Assembly: GCA_028551475.1 (NCBI GenBank)
Contig: CM052361.1
Coordinates: 24,751,491-24,815,490, forward strand
Reading direction: 5' to 3'
DNA: 64,000 bases
DNA from: Casuarina equisetifolia
Lineage: Eukaryota; Streptophyta; Magnoliopsida; Fagales; Casuarinaceae
This document shows positions 49,101 through 60,630 of the stretch, one piece after another; positions within the stretch are counted from its first letter, which is position 1; every line of letters starts with the position of its first letter. The notes under the pieces were generated by a model, which was not told the DNA's origin, made no database searches, and saw nothing but the letters and a program-made list of their open reading frames with translations. Position numbers and translations under genes: made by a program.

Positions 49101-49930
49101 ACAAGTCTTGTATGATACTTTGGAACCCAGTGAAGTGACCGGCATAGCATCCCTTGTTCCTTACACAAAGACAAGTAGCCGATATTCCAACAAGAATCCA
49201 GACGTGGAGAACATGGGACATGAGAGGTTGAAATCGTTTGACTAATCACAAACATAATTACTTTGTTGGCAACATGCTTTGATCCCAGAAGTTGCATTAC
49301 AGCTGTCTCATTTTTAGCCCTTCAGTCCATTTGTTATTATTATTATTTTTTCTCTTTTGTGATTGCTTTGTAGCTTCCTTTTAAGCCTATTGAAGAATCT
49401 TGCAAAGATAATATCTTTAGATAATATTTAAATATAAATTCATTTTCTTAATTCATAAACTCGCTTTCAAATTATATGTGAACGCTTTTGCTGAGGAAGA
49501 GAACAATGCAGAGGGTCATATCTGGAAAGCTGAATTCCTCCTAATCCATCGATGAACACCAACCAAGAACAAGATGAATTTGCATACCAGAAGATTGTTA
49601 GATTCAAGATCATTTCAAGCACAGAAGAAGATGGAACTCTTAAAAGTAGAAGATGCCAGCTTTTATTGAAGAGTTACAAGGCGTATAATACATTACATCC
49701 CATGGACTTTCCAACCTCCTTATGGGAGAATTGGCGAGGTTATCTCTTCCTCTCTGCTAAAAGAAAACACACAAAGCACAGGGACATACTACTGCTATGC
49801 ATGAAGTGATTACAGTGATATGAAAGGACGCAGAACTTGTTCAAAACAGCTTAGAGAAAGCCCATATTCTACAGGTCAGAGCTTGAAGAGGACGATACTA
49901 CATTTATGAACAAATTTTAATAAATAGAAT
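46134..49930. other. Intergenic region between dehydratase and MYB genes
   Basis: Promoter and 5' UTR of the dehydratase gene (to about 46350, with a GAA-repeat near 46220-46250), then AT-rich DNA. A third, inverted copy of the dispersed repeat lies at about 47700-47960. Other short frames (48063-48263, 49061-49297, 49552-49809) are unsupported. Confidence 0.55.
47700..47960 (-). repeat. Dispersed degenerate repeat, copy 3 (inverted)
   Basis: CTTCCACTTAACTTTAAGTC followed by TATTGGATATGCTC (47820-47853) is the reverse complement of the phrase shared by copies 1 and 2 (ATATCTAATGAG-TTAAA-GTTAA-TGGAAG). Confidence 0.4.
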
Positions 49931-49935
49931 TATGA

Positions 49936-50887
49936 TTAGCCAGTTAGAGCTGCTCCGCCATGTCCGTAGCAGGGAAAAAATGGATCCCCCATGGGCAGAA
50001 TTTCATCCATCTTCCACAGAGGGTCCAAACAATTCTCCCATGGCGGAGAAGGCAGAGGAAGAGGGTAAGAGAAACTACCTTCTTCGCTGTAGCTATCCTG
50101 GAATGGTCCCATATGGTTCTCTTCTGACAGAGCGATGTCTTTCCATATGTCATCCATGGTGTATCCCTTTTCACCCGCTACCTCTTCTTCCATCGGCTTT
50201 TCTGCAGACGCGACTGAGTCCGGCCCGCCGGTGTCGTAGAAGCTCTCTTCTCCAGCCTCCGGGATCGGCAGTGAATCCTCTGCCGGATTGCTGCCAGTGG
50301 ACGAGCAGTTGGAAGACGACGAGGATGGAGATCGAGCTTGCTTCTTCTCTTGAGCCTTCTTCCTCATATGGATCCTCCAGTAGTTCTTAATCTCGTTGTC
50401 CGTACGCCCAGGTAATTTGCGGGCAATTCTCGACCATCTGCATTAGATTCATGATCATGTAATCATACTAACAAATCGATCAAGGAAACAGATGAAATCT
50501 TCAAGGTTAGAAACACAGAAACTACTAATCTTCAGGATGTTCCTCAAACCTATTTCCCCATTTGGCATGAAGTTCCAGGACCAGGCGTTCTTCCTGGGGA
50601 GTCATCTTCCCCCGTTTCAGACCAGGATGAAGATAATTCACCCATCGGAGCCTGCAACTTTTACCTGTTCTATTCAAACCTACACAAAACCAGTACGTTA
50701 ATGGCTGCTCCTTCCAAAATCCCCCTTAGCCAAAAAAGCATACCTATTATTTGTCTCCCGCCACCTTCAAACCTGAAACTTTCGCTATAAAATCCCATCG
50801 ACGATCTCCAAACAAGCCCACAAAGATGTTCAGTTTGATGTCCTCCTGTTCTGTCCATGGACCCTTTCTGATTCCTTCCTGCACCAT
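49936..50887 (-). CDS. MYB59: R2R3-MYB transcription factor, MYB59/MYB48 type
   Basis: Nuclear DNA-binding regulator. Three exons, 50773-50887, 50550-50679 and 49936-50437, give 248 residues. R2 runs from [13 protein letters not shown] through [20 protein letters not shown] to [14 protein letters not shown]3 runs from [20 protein letters not shown] through [20 protein letters not shown] to [15 protein letters not shown]. The C-terminal half is Ser-rich then acidic, with the family phrase [12 protein letters not shown]. The ATG at 50887 ([11 protein letters not shown]) was chosen; the frame upstream has no ATG. Exon 1 ends TTTCAG and the intron starts GTTTGAA, while exon 2 also starts GTTTGAA. 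Arabidopsis MYB59/MYB48 are known for conserved alternative splicing at this intron. Their reported roles include potassium/nitrate transport and cell-cycle control. Confidence 0.94.
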
Positions 50888-50964
50888 TTTCAACTGCTTT
50901 TTCCTTCTTTTTTCTCTCAACCCTTTATCGTGCTCCACCTTTCCATGGCTCTGTACTCCACCTC

Positions 50965-50972
50965 TATATATA
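50965..50972 (-). promoter_or_regulatory. TATA box of MYB gene
   Basis: TATATATA about 78 bases upstream of the chosen ATG on the minus strand, implying a short 5' UTR of about 45 bases. Confidence 0.6.
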
Positions 50973-51180
50973 CACGCCGGTTCTGATTATTGAGCAACTG
51001 CGTCCAGAAGTTTTGGGAATAAAATACAACGATCGTGCATCTTCACCGTACATGAGGTGCACTCATGCTCATTTTGGTGCTTCTGACGTTAGCCATTATC
51101 CCCAAATAATCAAAGCAAGAGATTGATCTGTTGATGTGAATTTCACTATCAGCCCTCCTTTTGGTATATGATTTGATTAT
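50973..51180. other. MYB upstream region
   Basis: Remaining proximal promoter of the MYB gene; AT-rich from about 51130. Nothing else recognised. Confidence 0.45.
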
Positions 51181-51189
51181 ACTATTTCA

Positions 51190-52110
51190 ATCAAGTAAGC
51201 ATTGAATTAAACAAAGAGACTTGTTTGATCAATTGTTTAGAAAGATTTATCAAATAGTAAGTTTTCACAACAATGAGATGATCATCGATCATGAGTTGAC
51301 ACTAATTGGAAAGAAGTATCAACCTATAAGAGAGTTTCATTATATAGTTTCTATTAGTGAGCTATTCTAAATAATTTTTAACATACTTCCTCACAATTAA
51401 TTTTCACTAGAGGTTAAGTTACAATGGTAATACAAGATTTGATCAAACAAAGAGATTTGTTCTATCAATTTTTTAGACAAATTTATTGATTATTGATGTT
51501 CCTAAGCAAGTAAGATGGCCTTTTGTCCTTGATCATGAATTGGCACTAATTCAAAAGAATTATCTACCTATAAGAGACATTATACTATAAAGTCTTTGTT
51601 AATAAGCCACTTTACTTTTTTATTGCACTCTCTCATAATTAGCTTCGACTAAAGATTTTGTTATGAAGGTCATACACCATATGATTAAACGAAGATTTTT
51701 TTTTTTTATCAATTTTTTAGATAGATGTATTGACTACTAACATTTCTGAGCAAGTGAGATGAGCCTTCTATCATTAATCATGAGTTGACACTAATTTGAG
51801 AGAAGTATCTTCCTATGAGAGAGTTTTGTTATATAGTCTTTGTTAATAAACTAATTTACATCATTTTTAACACACTTCCTCACAATTAATTTGGACTAGA
51901 GGTTTTGTTACAAAGATAATGTAGCATCTAATTGAACAAAGAGATTTGCTTTATCAAATTTTTAGACAAATTTATCAATTATTGATGTTTCTAAGGAAGT
52001 GTAATAGCTTTCTATCATTGATCATGAGTTGACAATAATTCAAAAGAAGTGTCTTCTTAAAAGAGAGTTTCATTAAATAGTCTTTGTTAATAAGGCACTC
52101 TACTCCCCCG
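51190..52110. repeat. Diverged tandem array, about four units of ~235-245 bp
   Basis: The phrase AAAGAGAYTTGYTTTATCAA with TTTTTAGACAAATTTAT recurs at about 51218, 51450, 51687 and 51929 (spacing 232, 237, 242). Each unit also has GATCATGAGTTGACACTAAT, a CTATAAGAGAGTTTCATTAT phrase and TAGTCTTTGTTAATAAGC. Units differ by an estimated 15-25%, so the array is old. It lies just upstream of the MYB gene. Confidence 0.85.
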
Positions 52111-54590
52111 CAGCTAACTTAGATTGCAAGCATTATTATAAACTTAATATAGGGTATCGTTTGCTGACCCTCCCTTAAAGATGTTTCTCAAACATAATTT
52201 GGATACTATAGGACTTTGTCCACTCAGTTTTCAATGGTTTCCAATGAATTTGGCAAAAGCTAGCACCTTGAAGAGTATTCTTTAGCGTATCTTATACTTG
52301 TTTTGGATACATATTCCTGGATCTTCTTCTCCTTCCATCTGATTTGGGAAAAGATGATGGTAGTGCCCTCGGCTTTAAAGGCCATAAATTAAGGAAAGGA
52401 AGGGAAAAAGAAAGTAAGGACAAATCTTCACAGAAGGGAATAAGGAATGAACAGTTTTGTGCATCCAAACTCCCCTTTTCTTTTTCTTTATTGATCATCA
52501 AAAGATGCATGCAGATATTAATCCAAGAAACTAATTGTTAATGCAAAGGAGAATCAACTTATTGGCCAATAGTACTGCGACATGTCGTTTTCTGCATCAG
52601 AGTACAGCTTTATGATCACTTTGATAAAACAATGTGAGCTGCTGCATCGAACTGGGGGGAAATTGCCAGGCGTGCTGCAACAAATCATATTAATTTTCCC
52701 ATACTTGATGTTAAAGTTTTGTTCGAGATGCCTCAGTCAGGCTCTAGAGAAGCATGGGCTGATTATAAATTTTATATCAAACAGTTAGGATAGTTTATGT
52801 GCTTAACACCTAAAACCGTATCAATAGTCACTTATTATACTCCTAACTTATTGTTATCAATTATTGAAAAGAAATTTGTGTCCTTATCATGAGTTTACTC
52901 AGAATCCACATAAAGCTTACATGGAATTCACATGAAGTTTCGCGAAATTTGCACAGATCTTATGTGCAACTTACATAGATCGTGTAGCATATACATGCAT
53001 AAAAAGTACTAAAAATAAGAAGAATTTTATAAAATTTGAGATAAATCAATTTGTAGGTCTATAGAAAAGTAATTTTCTCATTATTTAGATTTCATGTACT
53101 TAAGAATTGTCAAAAAAAAAAAAAGATTTCTTTTATGGTAACTCTCACTTCAGAAAATTTGAGAGAAAATCTAATTAATAAAATTATCATTTTACCTATC
53201 CTCCGAACTTTTATCATAACTAACAATACAATTATAGTGGCTGAAAATTTTCAAACCCTTTTGAACTCCTCTTTTTTATTAAAAGTCCGAACGTCCTTTT
53301 GATGGGACAGTTGAAAAAGAGAAAGGTGGAGACAAAAGGAAAAGCTCTCAATCTTGTTTTACTTTTATTTATTTACTTATTTATTTAACTCACACATTCA
53401 AGGGAGGGAGACGTTCAGGGGAGGGGAGGTGACAAACCTCAAACCTACTGGCCTGACGGGTTACGGGCCCCCTTGTCTTATTATTAAGCCAAAGGAAAAT
53501 TGATTTTCAATCTTGTTTGCTTTACATTTTGTGGGAAGATGAAGAATTAGATGACTTGATATGATGGATAACATGAATCCTTTCTGGGAATATTTATTTA
53601 TTCAAAAGGAGTGAACCTTGCATTTTGGGTTGACTTTCACGGCAGTTCAAGTTTGGTCTCTCTCCCTTGAAAAACATCAACATTTCTTTGTTTGCAATCT
53701 CCTCTGAAATTATCGCACTAAATCAACGGTTTTAGTATGACAAGTGAAGCCAATCAAGAGCGAGAGAGTGTGTGAGAGAGAGAGATGAGAAGAATTTATA
53801 TACAAACTAATGACTTTCGGATATTGTTACCCTTATCTTATCCCAAAATATTGGTACATATCAACAATTTATGCGAAATCATTCATTTTAGTATGAAAAG
53901 TGTCACAAAGTGAAGTCTCAACGAAGAAGGCTGATTCGGATTAGGAGAGAAAAGAGAGAGAGAAGGGGTTTCATTTATTTTATCTTGTAATTTACATGTA
54001 TAATATTTATGTATATATAAAGAAATACAAGAAAGTTTGAAAAGGCATTCAAATATTTTTTTTCTTTTATCTTATGATTAAAGAAATACACGGAGAATTT
54101 ATATATATAACAACAAAATTTCAAGTATGATTTCTATTATGTTATCCTAGAACACATCTGCTCATATCAACAAGAAATTGAGAAATTTCTTTTGTATTGC
54201 CTTGCATTTTACATGTGCATATATATATACACACACAGAGAAATACAAGAAAAAATTTGTAGATGTATCACTTCCAAATACATTTCTCTTTATTTTACTA
54301 CAAAGTGTCGGCACATACCAGCAAGAAGCACTATGATCATGGTAATGTTTTGCCTGAGACATGGCATCTTTTGCCTCTGCCAACATTATAAAAAACTATA
54401 TTTTTTAGTGGATGACGTTTGCAAGGTATCCGGCAGAGTAAGAGCTACAGAAAACAAATGAGTTTAGAATAAGCCAAATGGGAGGGACCCCCATCTTGAG
54501 GGGACTTCTTAGTGCCATGGTGACGATGGAGCAGCCCAAAAGAACCAGTGACGTGTACATCACCATGGATGTGGCCATACCACTTAGCGC

Positions 54591-54612
54591 TCTCTCTCTC
54601 TCTCTCTCTCTC
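54591..54612. repeat. (TC)n microsatellite
   Basis: About ten TC repeats. A GA-rich patch of similar kind lies at 53758-53785. Confidence 0.95.
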
Positions 54613-55282
54613 CCTCACAAGTAATCCCATGGTCTTCTGTGTGAAAAACCAGGTACTTTCTTTGGTTGTCTTTCTCCACTGTTTTGGTACCTTAGAAGTA
54701 TTCTGGCTGCACTGAACTCTTGGTGCTTTCGTGTGATATCTAGAAGTTGGATTCGTTTTCCGGAACATTTTTTTGTTTATTAAGAGTACAAAGGACATTG
54801 GCCCCCAAAGGGAATGGTACGTGCCTACAGCAAATGCGTCACAGATTACGTTTCGGCGGTAAATCTGTAGTATTTTATGTGGTAAGATAATGTATTATAG
54901 TTCCTTGCTTTTCTGTGCTAAATGGCAAAACAACACTTGACATGACCTTATGTTTCGTTCTTTCTGTTATGCTTGCAATAGAAAAGTTAGTGGTGGGGAG
55001 GGAATTGTCTGGCCTTGAATGGTTTAAGAATCCACATCTTGGGATGGTGGAAGAGGCTTTCTATAATTGATCAAACTTGCCATAATTATGTCTTGGGTGC
55101 TGATGATTTCGTGTACCTTGTGGGATGATAATTTGATGTAGGTCTAGCACTTGCATTGATAATTCCAGAAGATCTAAAGACTCAATCCTTTCCTGACAGG
55201 GGAACAGCCATGCTGATCAAGAGATTACGATGATCCTAGATTCATGTGGGTCACGTTTTCCTTTCCTCCTCCCAATTGTTCT

Positions 55283-55395
55283 TCCAAAAATCATGGCTTT
55301 TGGCAACTGGGTTCTACTCTTTTAAGGCTTTTGGCAACTAGGTTCTACTGATTTGAGACTTTTGGCAACTTACAAATTTGAGGCTTTTGATGATT
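55283..55395. repeat. Imperfect minisatellite, three units
   Basis: GGCTTTTGGCAACTGGGTTC, GGCTTTTGGCAACTAGGTTC and GACTTTTGGCAACTTACAAA follow one another at about 32-44-base spacing; a fourth trace (GAGGCTTTTGATGATTT) ends it. Confidence 0.75.
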
Positions 55396-55561
55396 TCGAA
55401 CTAGCATAAGGTGGTGATTTGGGATGTGCATGTCTCCCCAGTTCGGAAGAAGTACTCGATATTGTTTTTGACCTGGGGAATTGACAGCAATCGTCGTCCG
55501 CTAGTTTAGGGTTGATGTTTTCGTATCAGTGGTGTTTCTTATCAGATATTGGGGTCATTTC

Positions 55562-55637
55562 CTGAAGCAGTGTTTCCATGACAATGAAAAGTCATTTTTC
55601 TGAAGCAGTGTTTCCATGACAATGATCAGTCATTGTT
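55562..55637. repeat. 38-bp tandem duplication
   Basis: CTGAAGCAGTGTTTCCATGA with CAATGA and AGTCATT occurs at 55562 and 55600, differing at a few bases at the unit ends. Confidence 0.9.
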
Positions 55638-57902
55638 TTCCTTGTATATATGTCTGTTTCCCACCCACTTAGTGGGCTGCTTATCTCCTCCCGTCATCCT
55701 CCCATCACTTAAAAGCTGACCATCTAATAAAGAATACCACAATTCAGAACAATGTTCTGATTCGAGAAGTAATATAATTGGATTTCATAAGTTGTAAGTA
55801 ATGCTAATAGTCAAATGGCTAGTTATTAGCTGTTCAAAATCTAATACCTCTAAATTCCCTTTTTTTTAAACAAAAAAAATTATTATGAAATAGAATTTTA
55901 AAAAAGGTCTTGTTCTTGAATCACAAACTGTAATTCTTTAAACTCACTTTATACAAATTTATATGTTGGAAAGTTCATTCTTACTAATGAAAAAAAAAAA
56001 AACCTCAAGAGTAAATATAGTTCTTCTTTATAAGAAAGATTTTCAAATAGTAGATAGGCAAAATGGAATTACATTATACAGTTCTCAACACCCATTCTCT
56101 CCTTAAACTCCAAGAAACATTTTCTACAAGGATTTTGTCCATAAGTGAAGGGATGTTGTATTTCAACATGAATTTGATACTATTTTAAAAAATATGTTCA
56201 CACTAGATATTGACTCAAAAATAATATAGCCTTTTTGCCATTCCTAACAGCATATATGTTACATTGTTAGTAGCCCAATAGAGTTGTTAGATCTTTTTGA
56301 TTAAGAGGTCTCAGAATCGACATTCATATCTTGTATTTGTTGTCTAACTAAACAAAAAAGGAAAAAAGAAAAACATATACAAATAGAGGATGATTTCATG
56401 ACATTCCAACATTCACCATCAGAAACAGTTTTAGTTTTCAAAGGAGATAAGCGTGACCTCAGCGGAAGGGTTTTTTTATCGCCGTCTGCGCCACAAAATG
56501 GAGCCCATAACCTTATCTTTCCCCTGCAAAAGCCGTGTGCAGATCAGCTGTTTGCTGTGGATGCTGATTAGTGCCGGGCATGCTTCTTCGAGATAAGTCT
56601 CGCGTCAGCTGGTCTGTGGTGGTGGTGCTCCACCAAAGGAAGTGCCTTGTGGGCTATCGTACCCGCCGTATGGATGGAAAGCGAGAGCATCCATGGCGTT
56701 TTCTGTCTCTTCCCCATAGTCAAAATGGCCACCCAATGACGATACAGATTTGGAATCATGCTTTGTTTATTCATTCTTTGCAGATATGTTAACAAACCAT
56801 TCGTGGCTTGTGCGATTGCTTCGAAAGGTCTCTGTGGTGTAGATTTTGGGTCTCAATCATGAAATGAAATGGAATTGCAGAAGAAAAGGAGAGAGAAAAA
56901 GGAGAAGAAGATAGTGGGAGTAGCTAGGGTTGTGACACCTTATTCCCATTTTCTTCCCATCTCCTTTAAGTATAATTGAGTCCTCATAAGAAGTTTTTTC
57001 TAGCATTCGAAACAAGAAAAAAAATTAAAAATTTAACACATGTCTCATATTATTAATATATTGACTTGCTACATTTTTTATATGTGAATCAATCTCATCT
57101 CTTTTAAACTAATTTGTAAAGTAAATAAACATTTTGAATCCATATTTAAAAGTTGAGTTATGATATCATATTAGAATAATTTAGATATTATGATGAGATT
57201 TATATAATGTTAGAAGCTCATTCTCTGCAATATTATTTTCCCATACGAAAAATAAGATGCTTCCACCATGCACTATCTCCTCTGACTCTGTGAATTAATG
57301 GAACTAAGATCTGAGTTTTACTAAGATTACTACGTCACGCTGCAAAAACACCATATCATATCTGGTAAATCTCAACTACTGCAGTATGGTCCCCTAAATT
57401 TTCAACCACATAAAAAATAAATGCAATGGGGAGAGAAAGACTTTATCCTGCAACCTATCCTGAGATTGAGTGCACGACTTGAGGAGTAGACAAGAGATAA
57501 CATGATAAACTAATTAAACATAAAAATAAGGGAAGTGGCTGTGTAGTGTTGATTCATGAGGGACACACGTACATAGGTTAAATGCTAATGTTCTCTTTCA
57601 CCATCTGGTTTATGCACCAAATTCAAATAGAAATATAAATTTTTCTCCTCAAAGATGATTACTATCATTGATTGCCTTTTGTCTGCAAGTTTTCTTTCAC
57701 TTTGACCACATAATTTGTCTTTTCTCACGTTCATTTGTTTATTTGCAAAATAAAAAAGCGAACCCACCAAAGTTTTGTGTCTTTTTAGTGTAAAGCATTT
57801 TTTATTTTTCAATTTTTCTTAGAATCTATCCACATGATTAAAGGGTGAGAATACAATTTAATTTTGATTTTTCTTTCTCCTCTCTTTAATTAAAGTTCAT
57901 TG

Positions 57903-57908
<6 letters not shown>

Positions 57909-57944
<36 letters not shown>
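57909..57944. repeat. (AG)18 microsatellite
   Basis: Uninterrupted AG dinucleotides; a likely length-polymorphic locus. Confidence 0.97.
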
Positions 57945-57947
<3 letters not shown>

Positions 57948-58884
57948 TCATCATATCTCCAATGGGCTTCACATGGGCCGAGTGAGGCATTTCAACAAAC
58001 AGTTTCGCTCCATTCCTTTGGAATTGGGTCATATCAATTGTCGTTAGCTGTAATCAACTTTCATTTAATCGTATCTCGTAGTCCTTTTTGGACTTGGACC
58101 ATGAAATAGTTGGGCCAGTAAATAATGCAATCAAAGGCTACGCGGAACTTAATGTTTAAATCATTTGCTTTAATGAAACTACTTAGGATATAAATACTTG
58201 GTATATACATTTTGATGAAACAATAATTAAACACATTAAGGTACCACTCAACCTATAATTTTAAATTAAAGATAATTCTTCTAACCTCTTCTCCAATTTC
58301 ATTTATTTTTTTATAAATTAAAAGTTAAATATAAATTTATAAATAAGTCATTCTTATGTAAAACGTCAACTCAAAAAAGTAAAAATAAACTCATATATAA
58401 TCAAAAATTCTAACTCACACCTTAGCAATGTGATACTAAATGTCTATATCAATTAGACATCTTTTTTATCATAATGGTTTGATCTAATTCATTTGTGATG
58501 CTAAAAGAAAATATGAGCTATAATATTATATAAAGAAATTCATTCTTACTTAAAAAATCAACCCATAAAAAAAAAGATAAACCCACATATAAAATTAAGA
58601 ACACACATTTTAACAATATAAATTATACAAATTACATCTATAATAGGATTAAAGACTAAGTTCCAATACTATATTAGAAATTAAAAAAATGAAGAACAAT
58701 GTAAACCTACCTATTATATTAAGTTCTATTCATAACGTTTAAAGCATATAAACTTAAAAAGATATCATGGCCTTTACAAACTTGACTTTAAATTTAAAAA
58801 GATAAGTATAAAGAACCTTTAGTTTTCAATTTCAAGAACTGCCCTCTGTTTGAAAAAAAAAAAAAACACAACTCTGAAACGTGA

Positions 58885-59540
58885 TTGACTCGGAGGTCAA
58901 TCCATGTGCACACCGACGTGCCAGCTCATGTCCAACCGCATGGAAACATGTCTGAACATTTGGACTATTTCGCCGAAAACATGGACGAACCGACCATTTT
59001 TCAAAGCCTCCTTCCGAGTTCCGCCAACGTTAACACCTTTAAACAACGTTTTTCATGGAATCACAGGTGTACGACCAATCTTGCCTACTCTCAGAGCCGG
59101 AGCTTTAGGGGACAATCGTAACGTCAGTTCTGGGCCCCGCCGTACGTTTCCCCCTCTAACGTCTTATCACCGTTGGATCAGACTTGGGGAATCGCAAGAA
59201 CTTGAGCGCCGCGCCTCCCACATGTTTTGGACGTATACGCTTAGCCGATCAAGTGACGGATCCGGACCGTGCGTTTTTCTGATTGTCGTGGTTGTGGCCG
59301 TCCGATCTGTCGTTGAAGGAAACTCGCCACGTGGTTTGATTTCAGGGCCTCGAGAACGCAATCAGTGCGCTAGGGTCAAAGTTAGGTTTTGTGCAATAAA
59401 GAATCAGCCTCCTCAGTCAACTGAGGCAGAAGCATTTGAAATTTATACGACAATGGGAGGACTACTGAGCAACAGTCAGCATCGTCCCCAAAATGTTGTG
59501 CTTTCTTCCATTTATATCATTTTAACGAAGACATAAACTT
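58885..59540. other. GC-richer island with a 210-codon frame, identity unknown
   Basis: An isolated stretch of clearly higher GC in AT-rich DNA. The plus frame 58904-59536 begins MCTPTCQLMSNRMETCLNIW; it lacks repeats, a signal peptide or recognised domain, and overlaps other long frames, as expected for GC-rich noncoding DNA. It contains a CCACGTGG core near 59328-59335. It may be a regulatory island, a decayed gene or an orphan gene; the sequence alone does not decide. Confidence 0.3.
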
Positions 59541-60540
59541 TGAAAATAACAACTATCTTTACTATTTATAATACTCATTGTATACTAAATTTGTTTTAAG
59601 AATTCAAAATCGAGCTAAAATTGTGGGAAATCAACATAAATTTTAGTGTTACACTAAATACTCATAAGAAGTTAATTATTTTAATATAATATTAAAGTTT
59701 AAATTCACATTCTTTATTTTTATTCTTAATTATCACTGGCAAATTAAGTTTTTGTAATTTTTCTTGAAATCTATTAAAAATTATATTATATTATTAATAT
59801 TTTAATATGATATTTTGTTAACCGGTGAAAATGTCTCCATTAAGATATTTATTATCAACTCAAAAGTCAATTCAATAATTAATGAAATCTCTTTTAATTC
59901 AAATAATTCTATAAATTCATATTTTGGCAAAATGAGATAACTCCATGAATCACTTGCTTCCAAAGTTTCTTATTATGATGAACAAATATTTGATTATCAA
60001 TAGTGTTTTATGATGAACTTAAAATTTAATTATATTCACAAAAGAGTTAAGAAATAAGTATGATCTATAATATTATATAAACAAGTTTATTGTTCACCTC
60101 AAAAATTTATTTAAAAATAACTTTATAAACCCATGTCTCAATGACTTGAGACACTCAACATGTCATGACAGATTCAAAGCAAACATTTTTAATATGAAAC
60201 TTTGAATAAATGTTTTAGCGAAGTCCTTATTTTAGATATCTATCTTCTAGTTAGGGCTAGGAGACGTACAAATAACAAGTTCCCAAATTCAAAATCCTTC
60301 CTTCCTTGTTACTATTTAATTGTACTTTTTGAAAAGGCAAAATCCAGGTCAAGCTTCCCACGACGGCGTTTTGACCTTGTGCCACCTATCCACCAATCAA
60401 ATCCCACTGCGACCCGACTCTTCTGCCACCAGCACTTGAGAAGTGATGAAACCCAGACGAAGGCTTTTGCTTGTTTGGTAGCTGTTGTCTGCCGCATCCC
60501 CATTTTGAATCTCTCTCCTTCTTCACACCATTCACACTCT
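59541..60540. other. AT-rich DNA upstream of SOSEKI gene
   Basis: Low-complexity AT-rich to about 60230, then GC-moderate promoter-like sequence. No gene supported. Confidence 0.55.
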
Positions 60541-60550
60541 CCTCCCCCTT

Positions 60551-60556
60551 TATATA
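60551..60556 (+). promoter_or_regulatory. TATA box of SOSEKI gene
   Basis: TATATA in a CCCCCTTTATATAGCGC context, 75 bases upstream of the ATG, predicting a short pyrimidine-rich 5' UTR. Confidence 0.6.
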
Positions 60557-60630
60557 GCGCTTTCCACTGCCCTTCCTTTTCTTGCACTTTCCCACCTTTT
60601 TTTTCCGTAACCAGTCAGTGGTGTCCTGCG

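Larger units (their letters stand above)
52111..58880. other. Intergenic region, no gene supported
   Basis: About 6.8 kb. Contains a Gly-free mix of short frames (for example 52292-52510 minus, 54445-54798 minus, 56568-56795 on both strands), several microsatellites and two minisatellite-like repeats near 55.3 and 55.6 kb. None of the frames shows domain motifs or matching splice partners. Confidence 0.5.

Noticed and set aside
50888..50938. N-terminal extension of the MYB protein
   Set aside because: The frame is open but has no ATG (it opens at GTG), and the family starts a few residues before RKGPW.
56568..56795. Mirror-image open frames on both strands
   Set aside because: Simultaneous openness on both strands without motifs is typical of compositional chance.
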